A DNA stretch of 64,000 bases from contig NZ_AQYJ01000028.1 in assembly GCF_000380565.1 (NCBI RefSeq), forward strand, positions 585,464 through 649,463. The letters are read 5' to 3'. The DNA comes from Microbulbifer variabilis ATCC 700307. Its GTDB lineage: Bacteria > Pseudomonadota > Gammaproteobacteria > Pseudomonadales > Cellvibrionaceae. The first letter of the stretch is position 1. Every line of letters starts with the position of its first letter. The position numbers were made by a program, and so were the translations under genes. Positions 29,618-38,754 of this stretch are shown one piece after another. Under the pieces are notes generated by a model. It had not been told where the DNA came from and did not search any database. It was given only the letters and a program-made list of their open reading frames with translations.

Positions 29618-31087
29618 GTGAGTCCATTAATCAATAGTTTGCCGCTGTGGCTTTGGCTCCTATTCGGCCTTTTCGCAATGTTCCTTGCCAGGAGGCCGGT
29701 ACATAGGGCTATATATGCTCTGGCGCGCTTTAGTTATCGTTCCCTGCGCCTTGCGGCTGGTGCATTGGGCACCGCAGAGCAGACTCTCCTTGAGCGCAAT
29801 CGAGAAGTTTTGCTGGCAGCTGGCAGGGCGACGGCAGAGCGTCATATCGAAAGGGAATTTGAGCGTATAGAAGGGGCAATGAAGAGAGAGTTGGCGCAAT
29901 ATCCAACACTTCACCGTCGTTTGTGCGAGCAGCTGACATCTATCGATGAAGACTATGTACGCAGTGCTGAAGTGCCTCCTGAACCCTCCAACTGGGCTCG
30001 TGCTATTCGCTCCGTATCAGAAATTCCCGCCCAGGATGATTCTGTTGTGGCAGACGTGCTGGAAACGATTAATCACTCCATGCGAAAGGCGGAATCCAAG
30101 GCTCTGGAGTCTTATCGGGAATCTACTCGTGAGCGACATCAGTTACTGAAACGAATGATGCCCAGTTGGCGTGCAATGCTAATCACACTGGGGAGAATCA
30201 ATAAAAATGTAGAGTCGGTCATTCGGCGTACTAAAGCCCTGGACTTACACATGGAGCGCTATGAGGAAATTTTGCAGGAAAGTGATCGTAGTGTGCGCTT
30301 TCTGTCAGCCTCTTCCATGGGCCGATTTTTAATTGCTTCCATGGCTTTAATGGTGGCGGTGGCTGGTATTTCTGTTAATTTTCAGTTAATCGCGCGCCCG
30401 GTAGCAGAAATATTGGGTGGTAATAGTTTTCTCGGTAGTTTTGTTGTTACAGATATTGTCGCCTACGTACTTATCTTTTTACAGGTGAGCCTTGGAATCA
30501 TGGTGATGGAATGCTTGCAAGTCACACGGATGTTTCCGGCGATCAATACCTTGTCAGATAATATCCGGCGTCGTTTGAACTGGGCTGCTTTGGCACTGTT
30601 GCTACTTTTTTCTATGGTAGAGGCCTGCTTGGCATTTACGCGTGAATTACTTTTACAGTATGACCAGCTGCTGGCTGCCAGTGCAGGTGAGGCTTTGCCG
30701 ATGATGGCGGGAATGGGGACTTATTGGCCTGTTTCTCTGACGCAGATGGGGCTTGGTTTTATCCTTCCTTTAATTCTGGCTTTTACTGCAATTCCATTGG
30801 AGCAATTTATCTCCTCTGCGCGTACTGTAATAGGCACCTGCCTGGTGCTCAGTTTACGTCTGCTTTGTGGTGGGCTGCGCCTTTTGGCCACTTCAGTAAT
30901 GCATACTGGCATACTGTTAAATCGTTTTTATGATTTGGTGATTTTTTTTCCTTTGTGGTTACAGGGTGTATTGCTTCACTACTGGAAAGAGAGAGCTAAT
31001 AAGGGCAGTGGCGGGAAAGAGAATACTACGGAAAATAATGAGAGAGCTGGAGAAGAGCTAATGGCCGAGCCAGCTGTCAATGGTTGA
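29618..31087 (+). CDS. Polytopic membrane protein of unknown function
   Basis: A 489-residue protein I do not recognise. It has one N-terminal membrane segment (LPLWLWLLFGLFAMFLA, about 7-24), a long charged cytosolic or coiled-coil region (about 50-225, rich in Glu/Arg), and about six C-terminal membrane spans beginning at RFLIASMALMVAVAGI, VVTDIVAYVLIFLQVSLGIM, NWAALALLLLFSMVEACLA, GFILPLILAFTAIPL, VLSLRLLCGGLRLL and FYDLVIFFPLWLQGVLL. The start is GTG at 29618 with GGGAG about 9 bp upstream. It is followed closely by a GDPD-like gene on the same strand, suggesting an envelope or lipid role; this is only context. It lies divergent from the curli locus. Confidence 0.7.
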   Translation: MSPLINSLPLWLWLLFGLFAMFLARRPVHRAIYALARFSYRSLRLAAGALGTAEQTLLERNREVLLAAGRATAERHIEREFERIEGAMKRELAQYPTLHRRLCEQLTSIDEDYVRSAEVPPEPSNWARAIRSVSEIPAQDDSVVADVLETINHSMRKAESKALESYRESTRERHQLLKRMMPSWRAMLITLGRINKNVESVIRRTKALDLHMERYEEILQESDRSVRFLSASSMGRFLIASMALMVAVAGISVNFQLIARPVAEILGGNSFLGSFVVTDIVAYVLIFLQVSLGIMVMECLQVTRMFPAINTLSDNIRRRLNWAALALLLLFSMVEACLAFTRELLLQYDQLLAASAGEALPMMAGMGTYWPVSLTQMGLGFILPLILAFTAIPLEQFISSARTVIGTCLVLSLRLLCGGLRLLATSVMHTGILLNRFYDLVIFFPLWLQGVLLHYWKERANKGSGGKENTTENNERAGEELMAEPAVNG

Positions 31088-31217
31088 AATTCTACGTGGT
31101 ATAAGGACTTTTATTGGATTTTGTGTATTGACTGTGTCTGCAAGCGGTGTTTGGTATGCCAGGGCAACTGTTTCTTTGTCGCGTATAAATGGTATTGATT
31201 CATGTCTATGTTGTTGA
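31080..31217 (+). CDS. Possible small overlapping membrane ORF
   Basis: A 45-codon ORF whose ATG lies inside the last codons of the upstream gene and whose end overlaps the GDPD start by 16 bp. The product has one hydrophobic stretch (IRTFIGFCVLTVSASGVW) and a Cys-rich tail. Overlap on both sides hints at translational coupling that would carry ribosomes to the GDPD gene, but there is no strong Shine-Dalgarno and no family match that I know. Low confidence. Confidence 0.3.
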   Translation: MVEILRGIRTFIGFCVLTVSASGVWYARATVSLSRINGIDSCLCC

Positions 31218-32113
31218 TCTTTGCTGGTCTGTTGATCGTGCTGATGATTTACGCCAGATCAAGACCTGCGAAAAAATCGGCATTGCGGCTTACACATACA
31301 CGTAACCCTATGGTGATTTCCCATGGTAATGATTGCAGCAACGGTCTGTATCCCGGTAATACCTCGTTGTATTTACAAAAAATGGTGGAGCTGGGTGTCG
31401 ATGGTATCGAAGTGGACCTCTGGCTTACCGCCGATGGCCATCTGGTTTTATTACATGATCCTGAGTTGAAAGACTCTTCAGATGGCAGTGGTTCTGTTGA
31501 GGATATGACCCTTGCCCAGTTGCGCGAGTTAAATATTGCTTATCATTGGAGCCCGGATGGAGAGAACTATCCCTATCGTGAGAATCCTCTGACAATTATT
31601 ACTATTGAAGAGGCATTGGAGGAAGTGGGTGATACTCCTCTGATTCTGGAGTTAAAAAGCGCTAAATACGCTGCCGCAGAGGTTTTGAGCGAGGTATTAC
31701 AGACGAAGGAAAAGCATGGGCAGGTGATTGTTTCTTCCTTTCATCATGGAGTTGTTCGTGCGTTCAGGCGTCTCAGTCCGGATGTTGCTACAGGCGCAGT
31801 GACCTGGGAAGCGGCACTATTGTATTTTGCTCAATTGATTCGAGCGGAAGGCCTGCTGGCCCCTCACTATCAGACAATGCAGTTGCCAATGTTCCACTTT
31901 GGATTGGATGTGGTAACTGCGGGTACTATGCGCGCGGCACACAAACTCAACCTGCATGTTTCTGTGTGGACAGCAAACGGGCGGGCCGATCTACAACGCT
32001 ACATCGACCTGGGCGTGGATGGTATTGTTACCGACCGCCCTGATATATTAATGGCCATGTTGTCCTGTCAGGAAGCAAAGGGCGAGCCTAAGCAGCTAGA
32101 GCAGGCGTCCTGA
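31202..32113 (+). CDS. Membrane-anchored glycerophosphodiester phosphodiesterase-like protein
   Basis: A 303-residue protein with an N-terminal anchor (MLLIFAGLLIVLMIYA) and a GDPD TIM-barrel. Visible motifs are GVDGIEVDLWLTADGHLVLL then HDPEL (metal-binding ExD and catalytic HD), PLILELKS, and the C-terminal SVWTANGRADLQRYIDLGVDGIVTDRPDIL. The usual HRG...PENT entry is altered to SHGNDC...YPGNT: the His is kept but the Arg and the PENT Glu are not. GDPDs hydrolyse glycerophosphodiesters to glycerol-3-phosphate and an alcohol; here the substrate may differ. The start ATG (or the ATG two codons later) has a weak ribosome site, consistent with coupling to upstream translation. Confidence 0.8.
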   Translation: MSMLLIFAGLLIVLMIYARSRPAKKSALRLTHTRNPMVISHGNDCSNGLYPGNTSLYLQKMVELGVDGIEVDLWLTADGHLVLLHDPELKDSSDGSGSVEDMTLAQLRELNIAYHWSPDGENYPYRENPLTIITIEEALEEVGDTPLILELKSAKYAAAEVLSEVLQTKEKHGQVIVSSFHHGVVRAFRRLSPDVATGAVTWEAALLYFAQLIRAEGLLAPHYQTMQLPMFHFGLDVVTAGTMRAAHKLNLHVSVWTANGRADLQRYIDLGVDGIVTDRPDILMAMLSCQEAKGEPKQLEQAS

Positions 32114-32163
32114 ATTGAGTAATATCACTGTAGCAATATGACAATAAAAACAGAGAAATATTC

Positions 32164-33075
32164 ATGAAGCAGATTGCAGCTATTGCGGTGCTGTTAGCGT
32201 CTCTAATCAGCACCCCGCTATTGGCCGAAGACCGCTTTGCCAAGATCGAAATTAGCAGTGAGCCGGTGGCAGGTAATGTATATATGCTCCAGGGGGCTGG
32301 TGGCAATATCGCAGTACTGGTCGGAGAGGACGGCACCTTTATGGTGGATGACCAATATGCACCACTCACTGCAAAAATACAGAAAGCGGTGGCGGGTTTG
32401 GCAGATCAGCCGCTGCGCTTTGTGATCAATACCCATTGGCACGGCGATCATACCGGCGGCAATGAAAACCTGGGTAAAAGTGGTGCCCTGATCGTTGCCC
32501 ATGAGAATGTGCGCAAACGTGTGAGTACCGAACAGTTTATAGAGGCTTTTAAGCGTAAGGTTGAGCCCTCACCGCCAGCAGCACTACCGGTAATCACCTT
32601 TACCGATGCCACCACTTTTCACTGGAATGGTGATGAGGTTAAGGTACAGCATGTCGGCCCAGCCCATACCGATGGTGATTCTATTGTGCATTTCGCCAAA
32701 GCCGATGTGATTCATATGGGCGATATCTATTTCAATGGCACTTATCCATTTATCGATCTTTCTTCTGGTGGTTCGGTGAATGGCATGATTGAAGCTATGG
32801 ACACCGCATTGGCGCTTTCTGGTAAAAACACAAAAATCATTCCCGGACATGGTCCTCTGAGTAATCCTGCGGAGTTAAAAGTGCAACGGGATATGCTGGA
32901 GACCCTGAGGGATCGCATTCAGAAATTGGTCGATAGTGGTCAAAGTCGCGATCAAGTCATTGCTGCCAAGCCCACCAAGGATTTCGATGATCAGTATGGA
33001 CAGGGTTTTATGACCCCGGATATTTGGACCGGTATTGTGTATGACTCTCTGGCTGCAAAATCCAAGAAGTCTTAA
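32164..33075 (+). CDS. Periplasmic metallo-beta-lactamase-fold hydrolase
   Basis: A 303-residue exported protein: signal peptide MKQIAAIAVLLASLISTPLLA, then an MBL domain with the zinc motif THWHGDHTGGN (HxHxDH), a second His in VGPAHTDGDSIVHF, the Asp in DVIHMGDIYF, and the final His in IIPGHGPLS. These are the ligands of a dinuclear MBL site. The order resembles the 'MBL fold metallo-hydrolase' periplasmic group (QuiP/SdsA-like rather than true carbapenemases). The substrate is unknown, and beta-lactam hydrolysis should not be assumed. It is followed by a strong terminator. Confidence 0.88.
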   Translation: MKQIAAIAVLLASLISTPLLAEDRFAKIEISSEPVAGNVYMLQGAGGNIAVLVGEDGTFMVDDQYAPLTAKIQKAVAGLADQPLRFVINTHWHGDHTGGNENLGKSGALIVAHENVRKRVSTEQFIEAFKRKVEPSPPAALPVITFTDATTFHWNGDEVKVQHVGPAHTDGDSIVHFAKADVIHMGDIYFNGTYPFIDLSSGGSVNGMIEAMDTALALSGKNTKIIPGHGPLSNPAELKVQRDMLETLRDRIQKLVDSGQSRDQVIAAKPTKDFDDQYGQGFMTPDIWTGIVYDSLAAKSKKS

Positions 33076-33112
33076 TCGTATGTTGATGGTGGCGATTAAA
33101 AGCTGCTGAATG

Positions 33113-33148
33113 AAAAAAGGCCTGGATGTAAATATCCGGGCCTTTTTT
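33113..33148. terminator. Intrinsic terminator after the MBL gene
   Basis: AAAAAAGGCCTGGAT-GTAAAT-ATCCGGGCCTTTTTT: long stem with one mismatch, A-run before and T-run after. It can serve both the MBL gene and the convergent RND gene. Confidence 0.88.
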
Positions 33149-33193
33149 CTTTTGGTTTTTACTTGAGTCTTTTTATTAGGGTGTCAGCGATTA

Positions 33194-36100
33194 TCAGGAT
33201 ACCTGCGGCTCAGCACCATTTAACTCCGTTGGAATTTCTACCTCAGTCTCTGTTTTTTCCTCTCGCACCCGGAACCAGGCGGCATACAGGGCTGGCAGGA
33301 AGATCAGGGTCAAGGCGGTAGCTACGATCAACCCCCCCATAATGGCAACAGCCATGGGGCCGAAGAAGTCACTGCGCGACAGTGGGATCATCGCTAATAC
33401 CGCAGTCAGGGCGGTTAAAACGATTGGGCGGAAACGCCGCACAGTGGACTCAATAATTGCCTCCCAGGCACTCAAGCCCTGGCTGATATCCTGCTGTATC
33501 TGATCCACCAGAATGACGGAGTTGCGCATAATCATACCGGCCAGGGCAATGGTGCCTAGCATGGCGACAAAACCGAAGGGTTTGCCGAACAGCAGCAGGA
33601 ACAAGGTAACCCCGATCAGTCCCAAAGGCGCGGTGAGGAAGACCATCGTAGACAGGGACATGCTGCGCAGCTGCAGCATCAGCAGGGTAAATACCACCAA
33701 CACAAACAGCGGCATACCGGCATTCACTGATTTTTGTCCGCGCTCGGATTCCTCCACACTGCCACCAATTTCCAGCAGGTAGCCCGGTGGCAATTGCTCA
33801 CGAATATTCTGCAGGCGCGGCCATACTTCATTTACAACATTAGCGGGCAGTTCTTCACCATAAATGTCTGCGCGCACTGTGACCGTGGGCAGGCGATCGC
33901 GGTGCCAGATAATCCCTTCCTCGAAGCCGTACTCCAGGGTGGCAATCTGGTTGAGGGGGACACTGCGGCCGCTGTCGGTTTGCACCGCCAGATTGCCCAG
34001 TTGGCTGAGAGCGTAGCGTTCTTGCTCATCGCCGCGCACTCGTACGTCAATCAGTTCGTTGTCTTCGCGGTATTGGCTAACGGTAATACCGGTGAGTGAG
34101 CTTTGCAGGGCACGGGAAAGCGAGGCGCTGTTCACACCCATGGTGCGTGCGCGGTCCTGATCGATATTCAGATTGACGGTTTTACTGGGCTCCTCCCAGT
34201 CCAGATGTACGTTGGTAACCTTGGAATTTTCCCGCACACGCTCGGCAACCTGGCGGGCCAGGCTGCGCACTTCACCAATATGTTCACCGGAAATACGAAA
34301 CTGCACCGGATAGCCAACCGGTGGTCCATTTTCCAGGCGGGATACCCGGCTGCGCAGGGTGGGGAATTCCTCCGCCATGGTTTCGATCAGCCAGCTGCGA
34401 ACCTGCTCGCGCTCCTCAACACTGCGGGTCATCACTACAAACTGGGCAAAGCTGGCTGCAGGAAGTTGCTGGTTCAGTGGCAGGTAGAAACGCGGCGAAC
34501 CGGTGCCCACATACACCACATAGTTTTCCACCAGGTCATTTTTATCCAGCAGGGTTTCCAGCCGCTTGGCCTGGAACTCGGTGGATTTCAGTGAGGCACC
34601 TTCGGCCAGCTTGAGATCTACTAACAGTTCCAAGCGCCCGGAAGAGGGGAAGAACTGTTGTGGCACCAGGCGGAACAAGGCCAGGGAACCGATAAAGATC
34701 GCCAGGGTTGCCACTATGACAGTTTTGCGGTGGCGCAGGCACCAAGTGATCAGGCGGCGGAAGCGTTGATAGAAGGGCTTCTGGTAGGGGTCCTGAACCT
34801 CACCGCTGTGATCATGGCGAGCTAAATTGGGCAGCAGGTAATGTCCCAGGTAAGGCACGAATACTACTGCGGCAATCCAGGAAACAACCAGGGAAAGCGT
34901 GACTACCTGGAAGATCGAGCGGGTGTATTCCCCAGTGCCGGATTCGGCCGTGGCGATGGGTAGGAAACCGGCGGCGGTGATTAAGGTACCGGTGAGCATG
35001 GGGAAGGCGGTACTGGTCCAGGCGAAGCCGGCCGCTTTTAGTCGGCTGAGCCCCTGTTCCATTTTGATGGCCATCATTTCCACGGCGATAATGGCATCGT
35101 CCACCATCAGGCCAAGGGCGAGTACCAGGGCGCCCAGGGAAATCTTGTGCAGGCCAATATTGAAGTAATTCATTAATGCGAAAGTCATGGCCAGCACCAA
35201 TGGTATCGATAGCGCTACTATCAAGCCGGGGCGGGTACCGAGGGAGAAGAAGCTCACTAATAGGACGATGCCCAGCGCCTCTGCCAATACCTGCAGGAAC
35301 TCACCCACACCGCGTTTTACAGCCGCAGGCTGGTCGGACACCTTACGCAATTGCATGCCGATCGGCAGGTCTTCCTGCAGCTCGGCAAAAGTAGTGTCCA
35401 ACTGTTTGCCCAGCTTGAGGATATCACCGCCTTCTTTCATGGATACGGCCAAGCCGATGGCGTCTTCGCCCATAAAGCGCATGCGCGGTTGTGCAGGATC
35501 GCTGAAACCGCGGTGTACTTCGGCAATATCACCCAGCCTCTGGGTGCGCCCACCGGCGGTGATGGGGAAGCGGCGAATTTCATCGACCGAGTGAAACTGG
35601 CCGCTCACGCGAATACGCACACGGTCGCTCACTGTATCTACAAAGCCGGCATCAGCGACCTGGTTTTGCGATTGCAGTGCGCTTTGCACTGCGGTGAGGG
35701 GAATACCCAGGGAGGCGAGCTTGGTGTTGGAAATTTCCACCCAGATTTTTTCGTCCTGCAGACCCAGTAATTCCACCTTGCCCACATTCTTGACCCGCTG
35801 CAGTGCCAACTGCAGGCGCTCGGCATAGTCTTTCATCAGGGCGTAATCGAAGCCGCTGCCGGTCAGTGCGTAGATATTGCCGAAAGTGGTGCCGAATTCG
35901 TCGTTAAAAAATGGGCCCTGGATATCCGGTGGCAGGGTGTGGCGGATATCACTGACCTTTTTGCGTACCTGGTACCAGAGATCGGGAATATCCCGCGAAT
36001 GCATATCGTCGCGGGCGACAAACAGCACCTGGGATTGGCCGGGGCGGGAGAAAGAGGAGATGCGTTGGTAGTCGCCAGTCTCCAGTAGTTTTTTCTCTAC

Positions 36101-36304
36101 CCGCTCGGTAATTTGACGGGATACCTCTTCGGCACTGGCGCCGGGCCAAAGGGTATTGATCACCATTACCTTGAAGGTGAAGGGCGGGTCTTCACTTTGC
36201 CCAAGTTGCGTGTAAGAGGCCGCGCCAAGCAGCCCCAGTACGATCATGGCGTAGAGTACCAGCGGGCGATTTTTCAGTGCCCATTCGGAAAGGTTAAAAC
36301 CCAT
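33194..36304 (-). CDS. RND efflux transporter, inner-membrane permease
   Basis: A 1036-residue HAE1-type RND pump protein. The first membrane helix follows MGFNLSEWALKNRPLVLYAM, then the porter domain starting with INTLWPGASAEEVSRQITER. The proton-relay Asp pair is in helix 4 (LALGLMVDDAIIAVEMMAIK), and the second half repeats with MVFLTAPLGLIGVTLFLLLF and GMIMRNSVILVDQI. It exports substrates together with the adaptor encoded upstream and an outer-membrane channel that is not in this window. The start 36304 is chosen at the family N-terminus; the frame runs on to 36358. Divergent TetR suggests substrate-inducible control. Drug specificity cannot be read from the sequence. Confidence 0.93.
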   Translation of the reverse strand: MGFNLSEWALKNRPLVLYAMIVLGLLGAASYTQLGQSEDPPFTFKVMVINTLWPGASAEEVSRQITERVEKKLLETGDYQRISSFSRPGQSQVLFVARDDMHSRDIPDLWYQVRKKVSDIRHTLPPDIQGPFFNDEFGTTFGNIYALTGSGFDYALMKDYAERLQLALQRVKNVGKVELLGLQDEKIWVEISNTKLASLGIPLTAVQSALQSQNQVADAGFVDTVSDRVRIRVSGQFHSVDEIRRFPITAGGRTQRLGDIAEVHRGFSDPAQPRMRFMGEDAIGLAVSMKEGGDILKLGKQLDTTFAELQEDLPIGMQLRKVSDQPAAVKRGVGEFLQVLAEALGIVLLVSFFSLGTRPGLIVALSIPLVLAMTFALMNYFNIGLHKISLGALVLALGLMVDDAIIAVEMMAIKMEQGLSRLKAAGFAWTSTAFPMLTGTLITAAGFLPIATAESGTGEYTRSIFQVVTLSLVVSWIAAVVFVPYLGHYLLPNLARHDHSGEVQDPYQKPFYQRFRRLITWCLRHRKTVIVATLAIFIGSLALFRLVPQQFFPSSGRLELLVDLKLAEGASLKSTEFQAKRLETLLDKNDLVENYVVYVGTGSPRFYLPLNQQLPAASFAQFVVMTRSVEEREQVRSWLIETMAEEFPTLRSRVSRLENGPPVGYPVQFRISGEHIGEVRSLARQVAERVRENSKVTNVHLDWEEPSKTVNLNIDQDRARTMGVNSASLSRALQSSLTGITVSQYREDNELIDVRVRGDEQERYALSQLGNLAVQTDSGRSVPLNQIATLEYGFEEGIIWHRDRLPTVTVRADIYGEELPANVVNEVWPRLQNIREQLPPGYLLEIGGSVEESERGQKSVNAGMPLFVLVVFTLLMLQLRSMSLSTMVFLTAPLGLIGVTLFLLLFGKPFGFVAMLGTIALAGMIMRNSVILVDQIQQDISQGLSAWEAIIESTVRRFRPIVLTALTAVLAMIPLSRSDFFGPMAVAIMGGLIVATALTLIFLPALYAAWFRVREEKTETEVEIPTELNGAEPQVS

Positions 36305-36419
36305 GGCAATTTCTCTGTGTTGAAGTACGGCCCTATCGAGCAAGCCGTATTTCGGCAAATTCGTAGCAGCGCCTTTTACTGCGCGCTCGGTCAGATTCTT
36401 TTCTGAGTGCGGCCGCCAC

Positions 36420-37538
36420 TCAGTCCTGGCGCGCGAGGGCCCGGTCTGGATCGATTGGGCGGTTCATGCGATCCACTGGGCGAACCTGTTGTCCTTCCAG
36501 TAGAAGGTGAGTGCCGGCGGCAACGACCCAATCATCGGCGCGCAGGCCGGAGAAAACTGGTACAAACTCCTGGCCATAGGGCCCCACAGTGATTTCGGTT
36601 TTATGCAGGATTTGCTGCTCGCGGTTCAGTACCCATACGAAGGCTTTGCCTTCATCGGCGCTCACTGCTGACATGGGGACCTGTAAAACATCGGTAGCTG
36701 CTGCTTTGGGAACGAAGATCCTGGCGCTCTGGCCTATTTCAATGCCGGTGGTTTTATCGGTAAAAGCCACGCGTGCTTCAAAGGTGCGGGATACTGGATC
36801 TGCGGCGGGGGATAGCTCACGCACCAGGGCGGGAAAGGATTTACCTGGTTGCGACCAAAGTTCCACGGTCAGTGGCTGGCCGACGCGGAAATGACCAATT
36901 GCCTGCTCCGGCAAATCGATGCGCACCTCGCGTTCACCGTCGGCGGCCAGCTCGAAAACCCCCTGGCCAGCGGCGACAACCTGGCCTGCTTCAGCCATAC
37001 GGCGGGCGATCACTCCGCTCTCAGGCGCCTTCAGTTCTGCGTAAGTGGCTTGGTTGCGCGCTACATCCAGTTGCGCCCTGGCCTGTTGCAGACGCGCATC
37101 GCTGGCTTCGAAGCGGGTTTCCACCGCATCGAACTGTGAGTGGCTGACCAGCTGGCGTTCCAATAGTTTACGGTGACGCTCTAACTCGCTGCTCGCCAAG
37201 CGCTGGTCGGCTTCGGCAGAGGTGAGGTGTGCGCGCGCAGAATCCAGCTGCAGGAGCAGGTCCTCGGTATCCAGTTCGGCCAATGCCTGCCCCTGCTCAA
37301 CGCGGTCGCCCACATTAACCAGGCGCCGCTGCAATTTGCCACTGATGCGGAAGGCTAAGGCGGGTTCGAAGCGGGCGCGTACCTCGCCGGGATATACATC
37401 CATCTGTGCGCTGGCCACCTGGGGTTGGACCATTACTGCTGGGCGGGGTTTTTCTTGCTGTTCGGTGGGCTCCGATGGCGCGCAGGCGGACAACAGCAGG
37501 CTGAATGACAGCGCGGTGAAGAGTAGCGGTCGGTACAT
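36420..37538 (-). CDS. RND efflux periplasmic adaptor (membrane fusion lipoprotein)
   Basis: A 372-residue adaptor with lipobox SLLLSACAPSEP (Cys at about residue 19). It has a split biotinyl-lipoyl domain (ISGKLQRRLVNVGDRVEQGQ ... ELKAPESGVIARRMAEAGQV), a helical hairpin rich in Gln/Ala/Arg between the halves, then beta-barrel and membrane-proximal domains. It links the inner-membrane pump (115 bp downstream) to an outer-membrane channel. It is transcribed divergently from tetR, and palindromic operators lie in the shared promoter. Confidence 0.93.
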   Translation of the reverse strand: MYRPLLFTALSFSLLLSACAPSEPTEQQEKPRPAVMVQPQVASAQMDVYPGEVRARFEPALAFRISGKLQRRLVNVGDRVEQGQALAELDTEDLLLQLDSARAHLTSAEADQRLASSELERHRKLLERQLVSHSQFDAVETRFEASDARLQQARAQLDVARNQATYAELKAPESGVIARRMAEAGQVVAAGQGVFELAADGEREVRIDLPEQAIGHFRVGQPLTVELWSQPGKSFPALVRELSPAADPVSRTFEARVAFTDKTTGIEIGQSARIFVPKAAATDVLQVPMSAVSADEGKAFVWVLNREQQILHKTEITVGPYGQEFVPVFSGLRADDWVVAAGTHLLLEGQQVRPVDRMNRPIDPDRALARQD

Positions 37539-37616
37539 AGGGGCTCCCTTCCTCGGCGGCGAGGCGACAAGGTAAGTCCAGAAGTGGACGAGTCATGGCC
37601 GGGCGGCCGGTAATGT

Positions 37617-37660
37617 TATACTGGCCAGTATAGTAAATTTATTAAACTGGTGAGTCCAGT
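37617..37660. promoter_or_regulatory. Paired TetR-type operators between the efflux operon and tetR
   Basis: Site 1 is a perfect palindrome TATACTGGCCAGTATA (37617-37632). Site 2 has the same half-sites spread by five bases: ACTGG-TGAGT-CCAGT (37646-37660), followed by ATAT. Both lie in the 134-bp divergent promoter region, as expected for autoregulation plus pump repression by the adjacent TetR protein. Confidence 0.75.
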
Positions 37661-37672
37661 ATATGGAGTGCT

Positions 37673-38305
37673 ATGTCTGAACAGTCTCAGGCGGCTGCCC
37701 AGCGCGGGCGTCCCAAGGATCTGGCCAAACGCCAGGCAATTCTCGATGCAGCCAAGGAGCTGTTTCTGACCAAAGGTTTTGCCGCAACCAGTGTGGATGC
37801 GGTGGCCTCTGCTGCGGGTGTATCGAAACTGACGGTGTACAGCCACTTCTCTGATAAAGAGACGCTGTTCAGTGCTGCGATCACTTCCCGCTGCGAGATG
37901 ATGATGCCCCTGCCTATTTTCGACCTGGAGGAGGGGGATTCGGTGGCAGAAGTACTGGAGCGCATTGGCCAGGCCTTCCTGAGCATGGTGGACAGCGAAG
38001 ATAGCATTCGCTTGTTACGGCTTTTGTGCGCACTGGCCGCGCAGGAATCAAAACTGGCACAGCTGTTTTTCGATGCGGGTCCTCAGCGAATTCTGAAGGA
38101 TATTGAGCAGTTGCTGCGCCGTGCTACCGAGATGGGTAAGTTGAGGGTGGAGGACCCGGCCGAGGCCGCTGAGGACTTTATGGGTATATTGCTGGGTTGC
38201 CGGCATATGCGTGTATTGATCGGCTGCTGTGAGGTGCAGGCAGAGGAGGAGCGACGCGAGCGGGTGCGCAAGGCGGTGGCACTGTTTATGCGCGGTTACC
38301 GTTGA
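37673..38305 (+). CDS. TetR/AcrR-family repressor of the efflux operon
   Basis: A 210-residue regulator. The N-terminal helix-turn-helix is typical: RQAILDAAKELFLTKGFAAT then SVDAVASAAGVSKLTVYSHF and SDKETLFSAAI. The C-terminal ligand domain resembles the AefR/TetR_C_7 type (LLRLLCALAAQESKLAQLFF, GPQRILKDIEQLLRRATEMG). GGAG lies about 5 bp before the ATG. It probably binds the two palindromes just upstream and represses both itself and the adaptor-pump operon. The inducer is unknown. Confidence 0.92.
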   Translation: MSEQSQAAAQRGRPKDLAKRQAILDAAKELFLTKGFAATSVDAVASAAGVSKLTVYSHFSDKETLFSAAITSRCEMMMPLPIFDLEEGDSVAEVLERIGQAFLSMVDSEDSIRLLRLLCALAAQESKLAQLFFDAGPQRILKDIEQLLRRATEMGKLRVEDPAEAAEDFMGILLGCRHMRVLIGCCEVQAEEERRERVRKAVALFMRGYR

Positions 38306-38308
38306 TTT

Positions 38309-38737
38309 CTAATATTGGTCGGTGCGGCCCGCCATCATCGGGCAGCGGCTGATATCTCTATTTATTTCCAGCCAGTCCGGTTTATTTTGGTAGTAGACGT
38401 AGCGTTCTGGCTGAATAAATACCGGGTCGTCGAAGGCGCCTCCGGCAATACCGCGATACCTAGGCAGAAATTCCAGGGTCCAGGTAACGGCACTGCCACA
38501 GCTGATGCAGAACTGGCACTCTATCCAGCGATTCGCATCGGATATTAACTGGTGACTTTTCAACTTGCCTCGGATGAACTCTACGTTGGCCTTGTCAAAA
38601 TACACCGACACGCCGATTAGACTGCCGGTACGTTTTCGGCACCAGCTACAGGAACAGAGGCTCACTCGGTGAGGAGTGCCAGCGGCGCGAAAATGCACGG
38701 CGTCACAGGCACAGCCACCCTCGTGAATTTCCCCCAT
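38309..38737 (-). CDS. GFA/CENP-V-type zinc-binding protein
   Basis: A 142-residue GFA-domain protein (glutathione-dependent formaldehyde-activating family fold, Mss4-like). Zinc ligands are visible as GGCACDAV, SLCSCSWCRKRTG and CQFCISCGSAVTW. Members bind two zinc ions, but most have no proven activity, so the formaldehyde label should not be taken literally. Its stop is 3 bp from the stop of tetR (convergent). Confidence 0.85.
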   Translation of the reverse strand: MGEIHEGGCACDAVHFRAAGTPHRVSLCSCSWCRKRTGSLIGVSVYFDKANVEFIRGKLKSHQLISDANRWIECQFCISCGSAVTWTLEFLPRYRGIAGGAFDDPVFIQPERYVYYQNKPDWLEINRDISRCPMMAGRTDQY

Positions 38738-38754
38738 CCCTAAAATCTCACTGA

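Noticed and set aside
32164..33075. Beta-lactam resistance gene
   Set aside because: The metallo-beta-lactamase fold is shared by many hydrolases; the overall motif arrangement does not point to a true beta-lactamase.
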